DNA from: JBGASG01 sp046328035
Lineage (GTDB): Bacteria; Cyanobacteriota; Vampirovibrionia; Obscuribacterales; Obscuribacteraceae
NCBI GenBank assembly: GCA_046328035.1
Contig: JAXLXI010000001.1
Span: 1-64,000 of the forward strand
Reading direction: 5' to 3'
DNA: 64,000 nucleotides
Shown in pieces: positions 18,830 through 27,797 of the stretch. Both the position numbers and the translations under genes were made by a program. Each line of letters opens with the position of its first letter. Position 1 is the stretch's first letter. Below the pieces are notes generated by a model. It did not search any database. It saw only the letters and a list, made by a program, of their open reading frames with translations, and was not told the DNA's origin.

Positions 18830-18849
18830 CCGGCTAACTCAGTGCTGAT

Positions 18850-19059
18850 TTAGTTTTCGTCGTCGTCTTCGAAGTCGTCGTCTTCGCCTTCTTCTTCGCA
18901 GGCGACGGCCATGGAGGCCAGCATGAAATTCTGTGCGACTTCAACTGCTTTGTCTGGGGAGACACCGACTTCTTTCAGTTTTTTCACCCAGGTGACAAGC
19001 TGTTCAAGGACCAATTCGTCCATGCTGACTTCTTGTTCTTCCACTGTTCTCAAGACCAT
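18850..19059 (-). CDS. Small acidic protein
   Basis: A 69-residue product with a helical body (LEQLVTWVKKLKEVGVSPDK) and a highly acidic tail of alternating Asp and Glu. The ATG at 19059 is preceded by GAGAGGG seven bases away and is preferred over the frame start at 19086. Family not recognised; the clear ribosome site and codon pattern suggest it is real. Confidence 0.6.
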   Translation of the reverse strand: MVLRTVEEQEVSMDELVLEQLVTWVKKLKEVGVSPDKAVEVAQNFMLASMAVACEEEGEDDDFEDDDEN

Positions 19060-19130
19060 GAGATAGCCCTCTCTTAGTAAATGCACTATGTGTAATTAAC
19101 TGACCGGCACTGAGCACTCAGCATAGCATG

Positions 19131-20261
19131 CTAGTCTTCGACGCCGAGCATGTCGGCGTACGTGTCGTCGATCAAGCTCAGAAGCGCGTTTTCCGCCGTA
19201 CCTGCTAAGAGCGCCGCTGTAAGAAGAGCGCCGGCTCCCACGCCTTCTTTAACATTTCCTTCTTCATACGCACGCAGTCCACCGTGCCGTGACTGCGAGA
19301 GAGTGAAGCTGGATGCGGCAAACGGAGCATCGACCAACTGGGCAATGCTTTTTACATTGGCATTTTTGTCGAAGGCGACCCAGCGCGTTGTGATCACTGC
19401 CACTGCATCCGGTGCGCGCTCGATAGATTCGGCAGCCAGCAACTGGCGAAGCACCGACCAGACGGCCAGCATCTGGGTGCCGCCCGAGAGCACCACCGGC
19501 ACATGTTCGCTGGCGCCGAAAGCCAGACCGGCAGCGAATGCTTGCATCGGATCTCCGACTGCGGCAATTGCCAGAAGCGGATCGCGCAGCAGGTCTTCGA
19601 CGCTGTGCTGGATTTTCGCCAGTCCTTCCTGGACCATCTGCCAGCGAAAATCGTTGATGCTGTGCGGCATGCTGCACGAGGCGAAGTTGTGGCAGGCGTG
19701 CCCCATGGCGCTCAAAACGGCCAGCGCCGTGGTCGTTCCCGCCGGCACGCACTCGGCAATGAAGAGGAAAGCATGGTCGCGGCTCAACTGGCTGCCGCGG
19801 CGACGGCCGGCTTCGAAAAGCAGGCGCACCGTCTGCTCCGGCAACGCGGCACCGGTGGCGACCGACGCTGCCGGGTGACCGCCGGCTTTGACGTGATTGA
19901 CCTGGGGAGAAACGAAGCAACCGCAGTCAAATACTTCGATATCGCAGTCGAGCAGAGAAAGCGCCGCGCGCGATAACACTACCGGTGATGCGATGCCGGT
20001 GGGAGATACGGGAATCTTAGCGGCCGTGCTGGTGCGACCGCTGACGAGGGCTTCCGCATCAACTGCCGGAGTCAGGCGACGCGCCGGACCATCTGCGCCG
20101 GCGGCCGAGATGCCGTCGACATCGCTGCATTCGGTTGAGCCCACGCAAAGCGCGAACAGTCCGCGCTTGTTCAAGGCTGCTTGCCAGCGATCGAGAAATG
20201 CTTGCGCGCGGTTTTCCGGATTATGCAAAATGAGGACGGAACTGGAGATGGACGTGCTCAT
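19131..20261 (-). CDS. cobT: CobT-like nicotinate-nucleotide phosphoribosyltransferase (archaeal/cyanobacterial type)
   Basis: The product resembles the CobT family of archaea and cyanobacteria (TIGR00303 type) rather than E. coli CobT: GISAAGADGPAR near the start and SGGTQMLAVWSVL late in the sequence. This family activates the lower ligand of cobamides by making alpha-ribotide from a base and nicotinate mononucleotide. The start at 20261 overlaps the stop of the upstream membrane-protein gene as ATGA, so the two are translationally coupled. The frame extends further upstream but inside that gene. No other cobalamin gene and no cobalamin riboswitch is seen in the window, so a salvage role is the better guess. 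Confidence 0.75.
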   Translation of the reverse strand: MSTSISSSVLILHNPENRAQAFLDRWQAALNKRGLFALCVGSTECSDVDGISAAGADGPARRLTPAVDAEALVSGRTSTAAKIPVSPTGIASPVVLSRAALSLLDCDIEVFDCGCFVSPQVNHVKAGGHPAASVATGAALPEQTVRLLFEAGRRRGSQLSRDHAFLFIAECVPAGTTTALAVLSAMGHACHNFASCSMPHSINDFRWQMVQEGLAKIQHSVEDLLRDPLLAIAAVGDPMQAFAAGLAFGASEHVPVVLSGGTQMLAVWSVLRQLLAAESIERAPDAVAVITTRWVAFDKNANVKSIAQLVDAPFAASSFTLSQSRHGGLRAYEEGNVKEGVGAGALLTAALLAGTAENALLSLIDDTYADMLGVED

Positions 20262-21136
20262 TTGCTCGACCACCCCGCTAACTTCAAGTAAGGTGTCGTG
20301 GATAGCGGCCAGAGAATACAGCTGGTAATCGACAGCCACGCTTGCGAGGCGTAGGCGAACAACAAATTATGCGATACCGCATCTGGTATCGGTAGAAGAG
20401 ACTGGGGAGCAGAGATGAGGATGTTGAGCACTATAACCACTGCTGTGACCGTCGCCAGTTGTGGTGCTGCTTTAATCGTTTCCAGAATCGCCCGGGTGGC
20501 GGTGGCGCCGGGGGTGAGCGCGGAATGCACGGAAAAGACTTGCAGCGTAAACATGTATCCGAACGCGATCAGGCTACCCAAGAAGGAGATGCACAGATAC
20601 AACCATTGTGGCACCCGGGGCAGCGGAATTCCTATTTGTATGTAGAACGACGATGTGTAATTTAACGCGTAGATTAGTGCGGGCGGAATCAGTGGCAACA
20701 GCATGAACATCGAGCCGTACACCCAGAGTTTGTTTATAAAGCTCCTGCGCTCCTTCAGCCAGTCCAGCGATTCTTTGAAAGCTGCTTCCTCCGGTGCGGA
20801 TGAAACGACCAGGCATGTATGTGTGAACTCAGTCAGGCGGTATAGCCAGATTGTCAACGCACACAGGCTGAGGGTCAGACCCACCAGCAAGGCCGCCAGC
20901 ACTCCGATCAGCAGAAACAAGAGCATTTGCAGCGCCTCGCCCGAGGACGCATCGATTTTCATCTGGAACGGAATGACGGCTGAAAGAATCAGGCAATGCC
21001 CCGCGAAGAGCAGTGCTGCCGGCAAGATGCACAGGCGCGAAAAACGTCGGGATTTCTGAAATGCTGCCTGCCACCATGAGACCGAGGTGAGAAAGCCCAG
21101 GTCTTTATCAGGGAACAGCGGTTTGACTGGCTCCAT
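20258..21136 (-). CDS. Integral membrane protein coupled to cobT
   Basis: The 292-residue product has about six membrane helices (for example LCILPAALLFAGHCLILSAV, LLFLLIGVLAALLVGLTLSL, LATVTAVVIVLNILISA). No transporter signature is recognised. The stop codon lies within the ATGA that starts the cobT-like gene, so expression is coupled. A link to cobamide or base uptake is suggested only by this coupling. Confidence 0.75.
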   Translation of the reverse strand: MEPVKPLFPDKDLGFLTSVSWWQAAFQKSRRFSRLCILPAALLFAGHCLILSAVIPFQMKIDASSGEALQMLLFLLIGVLAALLVGLTLSLCALTIWLYRLTEFTHTCLVVSSAPEEAAFKESLDWLKERRSFINKLWVYGSMFMLLPLIPPALIYALNYTSSFYIQIGIPLPRVPQWLYLCISFLGSLIAFGYMFTLQVFSVHSALTPGATATRAILETIKAAPQLATVTAVVIVLNILISAPQSLLPIPDAVSHNLLFAYASQAWLSITSCILWPLSTTPYLKLAGWSSK

Positions 21137-21365
21137 TAGTGCCAGATTGGCACGTTTTTGGTCTGCGGTGTGCAGAGTTTCATTAAATAGGACGAGCTTG
21201 GGGCGAAGTCCTGTCGACGGAGTGCGGAAAATGAGGCGGTAGCGTTAAAAGAACCTCATAAGGAGTCGAGGTTGTAAATTGTTTCATCCTGAAGGATGTC
21301 CTAAATTCAGCACTACTGGCGGCTCTATCTACTAGAATCTGGTAAGCAAGTAACAGGTATCCGAT

Positions 21366-22433
21366 GTGATTCTGGTTTTTGGCAAAAGCGCTTCCGCGCA
21401 AGACATCGAACAAGCCAGCCAGCGATTGAATGCGCTTGGACTGGCGCATCAATCGGTGCGCACTGAGAACACCACTCAATTCGTCATTCTCGATGATGTG
21501 AGCACGGTGGCCTCGCACCTTTTCACCCAACTGCCGGGGGTTGAGAAAGCGGTACGAGTGGACAGCCAGCTGTCGCTGACTTTGAAGAAGGCGGCCGCCA
21601 CTGTCACGCTCGCCAACGGTACCGTCATCGGCGGTGCCGAACCGGTGATCATCGCAGGACCCTGCTCTGTCGAGAGCGAGGCGCACATCGTTCATGTCGC
21701 CCATCAAGTCAAAGAGTCTGGGGCCACCGTCCTGCGCGGCGGCGCTTTCAAGCCGCGCACCAGCCCGTATGATTTCCAGGGATTGGGTCTGGCCGGCATG
21801 CAGCACCTGTCTGTCGCGCGTGCCGCCACTGGTCTACCTGTGGTCAGCGAAGTCATGGCACCACATCAAGTCGCAGAGTCGGAGCCGTTTCTCGACGTAT
21901 TTCAAATTGGCGCTCGCAACATGTACAACTACGACCTGCTGCGAGAAGTGGGGCGAGCCAGCAAACCGGTGTTGCTCAAACGCGCGATGTCAGCCACTCT
22001 TGGCGAGTGGTTGAGCTCAGCGGAATACATCATGCTGGAAGGAAACCTGCAAGTCATTCTTTGCGAGCGCGGCATCCGCACCTTCGAAACTCATACTCGA
22101 AACACACTCGACCTGGCTGGCGTAGCGGCCGTGAAACAAATGTGCCAGTTGCCGGTTATCGTCGATCCCAGCCACGGCACAGGACGTCCTGAGCTGGTGC
22201 GTCCCATGGCTATGGCTGCCATTGCCTGTGGTGCTGATGGTGTGATGATCGAAGTGCACAACCAGCCGGCTGAAGCGATGAGCGACCGCGAACAAGCAAT
22301 CACGCCGCAAGCGTTGAGCGAGATAATCGAAGAAATTCGCATTCTTGCCGCGACCTTGCGCGGCAAGAATACGTTCCCGCATAAACCTGTGACTTACGGA
22401 GCGCCGCGCTCTCAGGCGTTGCCCCAGACTTAG
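21366..22433 (+). CDS. aroF: 3-deoxy-7-phosphoheptulonate synthase (AroF, type I-beta)
   Basis: First enzyme of the shikimate pathway, joining phosphoenolpyruvate and erythrose 4-phosphate. The N-terminal 70 residues are the ferredoxin-like regulatory domain of the I-beta class (MILVFGKSASAQDIEQASQR), then the barrel with IIAGPCSVES, GGAFKPRTSPYDFQG, IGARNMYNYDLL, LLKRAMSATL, IVDPSHGTG and VMIEVHNQP. The start is GTG. A -10-like TAGAAT lies about 30 bases upstream. The product is complete and of normal length, with a short Pro-rich tail. It is convergent with the gene ending at 22440. Confidence 0.96.
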   Translation: MILVFGKSASAQDIEQASQRLNALGLAHQSVRTENTTQFVILDDVSTVASHLFTQLPGVEKAVRVDSQLSLTLKKAAATVTLANGTVIGGAEPVIIAGPCSVESEAHIVHVAHQVKESGATVLRGGAFKPRTSPYDFQGLGLAGMQHLSVARAATGLPVVSEVMAPHQVAESEPFLDVFQIGARNMYNYDLLREVGRASKPVLLKRAMSATLGEWLSSAEYIMLEGNLQVILCERGIRTFETHTRNTLDLAGVAAVKQMCQLPVIVDPSHGTGRPELVRPMAMAAIACGADGVMIEVHNQPAEAMSDREQAITPQALSEIIEEIRILAATLRGKNTFPHKPVTYGAPRSQALPQT

Positions 22434-22439
22434 GCTGTC

Positions 22440-24392
22440 CTAGCCTCCCCGATTGGCCAGCGACATGAGGCGCTGGAAGTCGCTGTGAATGCGCAGCGTG
22501 TTGCTGCCTTTGGTGAAACCGCCGGACAGTTCTCCTTGCAAAGATTGCGGCAGATCGACGAATTTGATCACCTTGCCTCCCTTGCCTGGGAACAGAATCG
22601 CGAAGCCGTCCGGTTTCGTGCCGGTGAATCGCTCCGGTCCATGATGATGTCGCAGCGCCAGTTGTTGTTCTTCCGAAAGTGCGCCCAGTCCTTTCTGACG
22701 AACTGTCTGGCTCTCAACGAACCAGCGATCGTATGCGGCTTTGTCGATGTAGTTGGGTCTGTTGGTGCCCAGTGCCATTACCACTTCTTTGCCGCCGATC
22801 GTGCGTCGTCCCAGCGCTAGCAAACTGGCATCTTCCGGGATGGGGGTGCCGTCGGGCAGCTTTCCGGAACGCATCATCTCCATACCTTTGACGATCACCG
22901 GGTCGAGGCGGTCGGCGTCAGACAGTTTGTTGAGGAAATTCTTGCCGTTTTCGACGCGCACTCTGGCTTCCAGGTGTTGTTGAATGCGCGACAGGGTCAA
23001 CTCCGGCATCTCACCTGGACGAGCCTGGAATCCCTGGACTGCTCTACCGGCGGTATTGTCGAAGGTCTGTGTGCTGCGTGCCCAGTTGCGATTAGCTGCC
23101 ATCACATCGGCGTCGATGCCGGTGCGCTGCATGATGGTGGCAATTTCGTTGCGTCCTGGATCTGAGCGCAACCATCTCGTCGGGGCTTCCCAGACATCAA
23201 TTCGTCCGAGCAATCCCTGGATGCGTGCAAGAAATACCTTGTTGTCGACAGTGGGATCGGTGCGGAACAGTTCCAGATGTTGAGCAATTGCTTTAGCTGT
23301 CTCACGCATGCCGACAACATATCGGCGGTCTTTCAGAGCCTTCTCTGCTGCCCCGATCGATTCGGATACATCTTTGGCGGTAACTGGAATTTCAGATGTT
23401 TCGGTCGGGCGGACCGGCTTTTCTTTGACCGCCGGCTCCACTTTTGCTGGTGGCTCGACGACCTGTGCCGGCGGCTCGACGACCTTCACCGGCGGTTCGA
23501 CGACCTTCGCCGGCGGTTCGACGACCTTCACCGGCGGTTCGACGATTTTAGCGATTGGTTCGATCACCAGTGGATCGGTTGTGCCTCTGCCTGTGGTGGC
23601 AGCCGTCTCGGTGACCGCGCCCAGTTCGAATGCGCGAGACCCCGTTTTTGCAGGAGATTTGGCGGTGACCTCAGACCCGGCGGGTAGTTCTTCCAACCGC
23701 ACTCCGGAACTGCCTGTCTCGGCGGCTGCCGTTTGCACTTGCACCAGTCCGTCGGCTTGTTCAGTCCAAGTACGGAACCTGGCTTCGACACCACCTTGCA
23801 GAGCATCGACCTGCGTTTGTTTGGCGGCGATGGTTTCATTTAACGCGGCAATCTGTGCATCGAGCCCGCCGGCGTTTGCTTCTCGATTGGTTTTCGCAAA
23901 CTCCACCGCTTGCTCGAGGCGCGGGCGGCTGTCGAGCTGACTTTGCAGACCCTCAACTTCCTGCTTTGCCTGGTCGAACTTGGCTTGCAATTCTTCGATT
24001 GTCGGAGGCGTTTCATCGCCTTCACCGCGTGCGCCGGGTTCGTTGCCTTTGCCCTTAGGCGTGGCAGGCGGTTCGCCCTCTGCAGTACCGGCGCCTGTTT
24101 CTTTGGCGCGAGCCGCTTTTCTGGCTGCTCCTACTTCGGCGCGGGCGGCGTCCATTTCTGCACGCTTGGTGGACAGTTCCGCCTTTACTTGGTCCAACTG
24201 CGCCACATGCTGTTCGGCGCTCTGAACTGCTCCGTCCAGCGCTGAACGCTGTCGAACCAACCCTGTCTGGTTTTGATTCAGACCAGCCAGTTCAGACTGA
24301 GCGGCTTCAACAGCTTTCAAGTCATTTAGCAGCTGGATTCGTTCGGTTGACAGAGCCGGGTTTTCCTTGAGGTTGGTGCGTTCGGCCATCAC
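22440..24392 (-). CDS. Large coiled-coil/Pro-repeat protein of unknown function (C-terminal part)
   Basis: The 650-residue product starts with a long coiled coil (residues about 5-215, rich in Ala, Glu and Gln), then a Val/Pro repeat stretch with five 7-residue units of the type VVEPPxK at about 280-315, and a C-terminal globular region (about 335-650) with no named domain. The GTG start overlaps the stop of the upstream gene (GTGA). However, the frame continues open upstream of that GTG and reads naturally as GQDKKGVSGFGDLFKVMAER. This and the gene at 24389 are probably one protein of about 900 residues broken by a frameshift near 24476. Confidence 0.65.
   Translation of the reverse strand: MMAERTNLKENPALSTERIQLLNDLKAVEAAQSELAGLNQNQTGLVRQRSALDGAVQSAEQHVAQLDQVKAELSTKRAEMDAARAEVGAARKAARAKETGAGTAEGEPPATPKGKGNEPGARGEGDETPPTIEELQAKFDQAKQEVEGLQSQLDSRPRLEQAVEFAKTNREANAGGLDAQIAALNETIAAKQTQVDALQGGVEARFRTWTEQADGLVQVQTAAAETGSSGVRLEELPAGSEVTAKSPAKTGSRAFELGAVTETAATTGRGTTDPLVIEPIAKIVEPPVKVVEPPAKVVEPPVKVVEPPAQVVEPPAKVEPAVKEKPVRPTETSEIPVTAKDVSESIGAAEKALKDRRYVVGMRETAKAIAQHLELFRTDPTVDNKVFLARIQGLLGRIDVWEAPTRWLRSDPGRNEIATIMQRTGIDADVMAANRNWARSTQTFDNTAGRAVQGFQARPGEMPELTLSRIQQHLEARVRVENGKNFLNKLSDADRLDPVIVKGMEMMRSGKLPDGTPIPEDASLLALGRRTIGGKEVVMALGTNRPNYIDKAAYDRWFVESQTVRQKGLGALSEEQQLALRHHHGPERFTGTKPDGFAILFPGKGGKVIKFVDLPQSLQGELSGGFTKGSNTLRIHSDFQRLMSLANRGG
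23449..23553. repeat. Five 21-bp direct repeats encoding VVEPPxK
   Basis: Five tandem units of 21 bases, consensus GGCGGTTCGACGACCTTCACC on the plus strand, with one to six differences each. They encode the Pro/Val repeats inside the coiled-coil protein and preserve its frame. Confidence 0.85.
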
Positions 24393-25123
24393 CTTGAACA
24401 GGTCGCCGAATCCACTAACTCCTTTTTTGTCCTGTCCCTGCTCAGAAAAGTTAGTCGCTGCCGCATCGCTTGAGTGGTCAGCCGTTCGCCGGCATGCAGA
24501 TCCGCGCCCGTCGAGACGGCCAATTCGCCAACTGCTGATTCTGATGCCGCAGCTTCACCCGCAGCTGCGGATTTGCCTTTGAAGCCAAACTCTCTCATTG
24601 AGAACTTGCCGCCGCTCATAACCTTTGCTGGACCATAGCCGCCCAATGCCATGAGCGGATAGTCAACCGCCACCACACCCATGTTATTCGCTACGGCGTC
24701 GGTGTTGGTTTGATAATTCTGTGGGTTGAACGCTGAGTCGCCGGCCAAGTATACGGATGATCCGACGCGCCGCGTCAGATCGATGCCCATCAGCCCGAGC
24801 ATGGCCCGGCCGCCCCATTTTGCCATGGTTGCGTAGCGCCCGCCGGCTTTGTTCATCAATCCCAGTCCGATACCGATACTGGTGGCAATGGTAAATTCGG
24901 CAGCGGTTTCTGCCTTATTCTCGCCCATCTCGTGGATGCGATTTTCGATGCCCTGCATCGTGCCGTTGAACAGCGTGCCGGTGAATCGTCCGGGGGCATC
25001 AGTGCCACCGTTTGCCCAAATCTCTGCCGACGACAACAGAACCTTGTCGGCGATGCCCTGGGATAATTTCAATTCCTGAGCTTCAGAATGCGAAGCTCCA
25101 AGAGCGTCGAAACCGTGGGCCAT
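24389..25123 (-). CDS. N-terminal part of the large unknown protein
   Basis: A 244-residue frame begins at ATG 25123 with AAGGA upstream. Its middle has weakly hydrophobic segments with many glycines (TIATSIGIGLGLMNKAGGRY, WGGRAMLGLMGIDL), not a standard signal peptide. The last 30 residues (from about AMRQRLTFL) look like an out-of-frame tail rich in Arg and Lys. The shifted frame there instead encodes SSDAAATNFSEQGQDKKG and runs on into the downstream gene. So the two are probably one gene with a single-base error or mutation near 24476. Function not recognised. Confidence 0.6.
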   Translation of the reverse strand: MAHGFDALGASHSEAQELKLSQGIADKVLLSSAEIWANGGTDAPGRFTGTLFNGTMQGIENRIHEMGENKAETAAEFTIATSIGIGLGLMNKAGGRYATMAKWGGRAMLGLMGIDLTRRVGSSVYLAGDSAFNPQNYQTNTDAVANNMGVVAVDYPLMALGGYGPAKVMSGGKFSMREFGFKGKSAAAGEAAASESAVGELAVSTGADLHAGERLTTQAMRQRLTFLSRDRTKKELVDSATCSR

Positions 25124-25347
25124 ATGGCGGGAGTCCTTTGTGGATGGATGCCAGTCGCGACCTGTTCTCCAAGTTGCCGGACGGCGGCAGCTCAGACAAT
25201 CACCCCAGGTCGATCATGCTGCGATGATAGTTTTTTGCCTGATGAGAGTCGATTGGGGGAATTCCCTCCCTTATCGTAAATTTCCCAGCCGGCGTCTTCT
25301 AAAGTCGGCATGGCGCGGACGGAGGCGATCAAATCGACAGCAAAATT

Positions 25348-25396
25348 AGGTGAGGGGCCCGGCAACTGGAGGCGTCGACCGGGCCAGTGCTCACCT
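25348..25396 (-). terminator. Large stem-loop after the LRV-protein gene
   Basis: The 328-base stretch 25124-25451 holds no gene. It contains a long interrupted stem: AGGTGAG pairs with CTCACCT and GGCCCGG with CCGGGCC around a 16-base loop. On the minus strand it is followed by TAATTTTG, which fits termination of the gene ending at 25452. Confidence 0.65.
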
Positions 25397-25451
25397 GAAA
25401 GTGAACTTTGAAATTCCGCTGTTTATCGCGTGTATTGGATAGTCAGTCACC

Positions 25452-26063
25452 TCAGTACGCGGGGCGGGCGTTAAGTCCGCGGCGATAATCCTGGCGAAAA
25501 TTGCCCTGTTGCACGAATCCTCCTGAGAGGCGTGAAAGCGTTGTATGCGCGCGATGCGATACATAGGGATTCTCGTCAAGTTCAAGAAGTTGCAAGACTT
25601 CTATAGGGGTACCAGCGTTCTCGGCTACGGTATAGCGAATGTCCGGGTTCTCATCGCCTGACAGATCTTTGATTAGATCGGCAGGTGAATGCGAATTCTC
25701 GGCGACGGCCGAACGGACATTCGGCCAGTCGCTGCCGGCCAAATCCTCCAGCACTGATGCCGAGGTATTGGGGTTCTCAGCGATTCGCTCCAGCACGCAA
25801 GGACCACTTCTTTTGGACAGGTATTCCAGCACCGCATTTGGTGTTTCCGGATTACTGGCAATCAGCATCTTTACGCGCAGGAAGTTAACATCGTCCAGAA
25901 CGTCAACGTCTAGCCCGTTTATGGCGTCCATGTGAGTCGTGAGCAGAAAGGTTACGGCTTCTCTCAGTACAGCTGTGTCAGCCCAATCGAACTTGAATAT
26001 AGCTGTGAGGTCCTGCTCTGGTTGCCAGAGAAGAAGCCAGTTTCCAACTTCCTCTGGAATCAT
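25452..26063 (-). CDS. Leucine-rich-variant (LRV) repeat protein
   Basis: The 203-residue product has four to five repeats of about 24 residues with the pattern NP.TP..VLE.LA......VR..VAEN (for example RIAENPNTSASVLEDLAGSD, AVAENSHSPADLIKDLSGDE). This matches the leucine-rich repeat variant family, which makes a right-handed helical solenoid. The Azotobacter prototype carries an N-terminal Fe-S cluster; the needed cysteine cluster is not seen here. The ATG at 26063 has AAGAGG upstream. Probable interaction module, partner unknown. Confidence 0.8.
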   Translation of the reverse strand: MIPEEVGNWLLLWQPEQDLTAIFKFDWADTAVLREAVTFLLTTHMDAINGLDVDVLDDVNFLRVKMLIASNPETPNAVLEYLSKRSGPCVLERIAENPNTSASVLEDLAGSDWPNVRSAVAENSHSPADLIKDLSGDENPDIRYTVAENAGTPIEVLQLLELDENPYVSHRAHTTLSRLSGGFVQQGNFRQDYRRGLNARPAY

Positions 26064-26331
26064 AGGATGTACCTCTTAAGTCGAATTAGTTACATGTGCC
26101 CTAAGGTTAAGTAAGCAAACATTATTCCAACATTGCAATTGGAGTCCCGGACGGAGACGGCGTTTACGCCTAGTCTACAGATGTCTTTTTTGCTGAATGA
26201 AACCCGAGTCGATTATATGTTTTCCCATCTACAACTCAGCCGCATTGAGGAAGACAATGAGTATGTAGACCTTCCCGACTGATTTTTCCTTCGCACCAAA
26301 AACGGTATCCGTCACTTCGGAGACTGGAATT

Positions 26332-26982
26332 ATGGTTACTTCTGAAGATAAAGAAAGACCATTTCTAACCGTCTTGAGCGGCGGCAGTTCTCATCGCAGC
26401 GAGTCTGAACTTGTGCTTGCTTGCCAGAGAAAAGATCCAGTTGCATTCGAGGAATTGATCAAGAGGCACCAACGCTCCGTATACAATCTTCTCTATCAAC
26501 TGGCTCCAGATTGGAATACAACCGCCGATCTGGCGCAAGAAGTTTTCATCCGCGTCTGGAAGTCGATAGACACCTTGCGAAATCCAAGGGCATTCCGCTC
26601 CTGGTTGAATCAGATTACGACTAACCTTTTTTACGACGAACTGAGGAAACGGCCGAAGCAACTGCCGACTGTTTCCATGGACGAGCCCTGGGACTATGAA
26701 GACCACGAAGAGTGTCCGACCCGCGATATAGCGGATTTGTCGGCGCTCCCCGATGAATGTTACCAACGCAAAGAATTGTCGATCGCCATACGCGAAGCGA
26801 TGCTGCAATTGCCGGACCACTTCCGCACCGCCATTGTTCTGCGTGAGTTGCAGGGATTGTCTTATGAAGAGATAGCCGCGGTCACTCATTCCGAAATGGG
26901 CACTGTAAAATCTCGCATCGCCCGCGCCCGTTCGAAGGTGCAGCAAATGCTCGCGCCTTACGTCGATATGCAGGCTGCTTGA
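26332..26982 (+). CDS. ECF-family RNA polymerase sigma factor
   Basis: The product of 216 residues has sigma region 2 (AFEELIKRHQRSVYNLLYQL, then DLAQEVFIRVWKSIDTLRNP and FRSWLNQITTNLFYDELRKR) and region 4 (LPDHFRTAIVLRELQGLSYE, then IAAVTHSEMGTVKSRIARAR), joined by a roughly 60-residue linker. This is the RpoE/SigW-like ECF plan. No anti-sigma factor gene is adjacent, which is unusual, so regulation may be by transcription or by a distant partner. The ATG has GGAG upstream, and a strong terminator follows the gene. Confidence 0.94.
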   Translation: MVTSEDKERPFLTVLSGGSSHRSESELVLACQRKDPVAFEELIKRHQRSVYNLLYQLAPDWNTTADLAQEVFIRVWKSIDTLRNPRAFRSWLNQITTNLFYDELRKRPKQLPTVSMDEPWDYEDHEECPTRDIADLSALPDECYQRKELSIAIREAMLQLPDHFRTAIVLRELQGLSYEEIAAVTHSEMGTVKSRIARARSKVQQMLAPYVDMQAA

Positions 26983-27034
26983 GTTGAGTTTAGCCCGTCA
27001 CCGTTTCCGGTGCGGGCACATAGTATGAAGCGAG

Positions 27035-27065
27035 GGAGCGCGCCGGCGGGGCGCGCTCCGTTTTT
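27035..27065 (+). terminator. Rho-independent terminator of the sigma-factor gene
   Basis: A perfect 10-bp GC-rich stem, GGAGCGCGCC/GGCGCGCTCC, is followed by GTTTTTAT. It lies 52 bases after the sigma-factor stop. Together with the hairpin at 27235 it is the only structure seen in the 385-base gap 26983-27367. Confidence 0.9.
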
Positions 27066-27234
27066 ATATGCGTTGGATAGGGACGCAGTTGCAGACAATC
27101 CGTTTCCAATTCCCTTGTTGGAAATTTGCCTTTTAGTATGAACTTTACGCGCTGGGTGTTCTGGTCGTTAATGCTGCGGAGGGTCCTCTACAAATTAAGT
27201 AGAAAATCAGCCGCAGCTTTTCGTCAGCCGCACA

Positions 27235-27260
27235 ACCGCACCGGGTTCGCCTGGTGCGGT
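27235..27260. other. Stem-loop in the gap before the RlpA-like gene
   Basis: An 8-bp stem ACCGCACC/GGTGCGGT with a 10-base loop, without a clear T tract. It may be a secondary terminator or leader structure. Confidence 0.4.
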
Positions 27261-27367
27261 CGTTGCTTGTATGGACGGTTTTGCCTGAGCGACGTCTAAC
27301 AGCGCCTCCTGAGCCACGGCACGTTCCTCATATGCAACAATGATCCCGTTTGCTCGTCAGGTGCTCT

Positions 27368-27742
27368 ATGCAAAAAACTTTGGGATTATTGGCAGTTGCT
27401 GCAACTATCGCTTTGACGACTTTGAGCGCCTCAACAGCCCTGGCCGCTGATGGCACCTTTGCAGGCACCGCTCACTGGTATGGTCCCGGCTTCCATGGCA
27501 AGCGGGCTGCCAACGGTAAAGTTTTCGACAAGAATCTGATGACTGCGGCGCACGCACATCTGCCTTTTGGCACCAAAGTGAAAGTGACATATCCTAAGTC
27601 GGGCAAGAGTGCCATCGTGGAGATAAACGATCGTTGTGCACCGATGAAACATCGCGTCATCGATCTTTCTGAAGGTGCGGCAAAAACTCTTGGAATTTAT
27701 CCCTGCGGCTCCGCAAAGGTCGAGTGCAAGGTCATGCCGTAA
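27368..27742 (+). CDS. RlpA-like double-psi beta-barrel protein
   Basis: A signal peptide (residues 1-26, ending ASTALAA) is followed by one double-psi beta-barrel: GTAHWYGPGFHGKRAANGKV, LMTAAHAHLPFGTKVKVTY, VEINDRCAPM and VIDLSEGAAKTLGI. The catalytic-type Asp in VIDLS is present. RlpA proteins cleave or bind denuded peptidoglycan. The C-terminal SPOR domain of E. coli RlpA is missing, so septal targeting is not expected. The ATG at 27368 is chosen because the signal peptide begins there; the frame start is a TTG six codons earlier. Confidence 0.88.
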   Translation: MQKTLGLLAVAATIALTTLSASTALAADGTFAGTAHWYGPGFHGKRAANGKVFDKNLMTAAHAHLPFGTKVKVTYPKSGKSAIVEINDRCAPMKHRVIDLSEGAAKTLGIYPCGSAKVECKVMP

Positions 27743-27748
27743 CGGCTG

Positions 27749-27772
27749 CGCGAAGAACGGATGTTTTTCGCG
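27749..27772. repeat. Hairpin repeat, copy 1
   Basis: CGCGAAGAAC-GGAT-GTTTTTCGCG forms a 10-bp stem (one G-T pair) between two convergent genes. Nearly the same sequence recurs at 49640-49669 and, as a half copy on the other strand, at 60410-60424. It could act as a bidirectional terminator here. Confidence 0.6.
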
Positions 27773-27797
27773 TGTTGTTGTGGGGCGTGAGCGGCGC

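Noticed and set aside
21137..21365. Cobalamin riboswitch in front of the membrane-protein/cobT pair
   Set aside because: No B12-box-like conserved segment could be found in the 229 bases.
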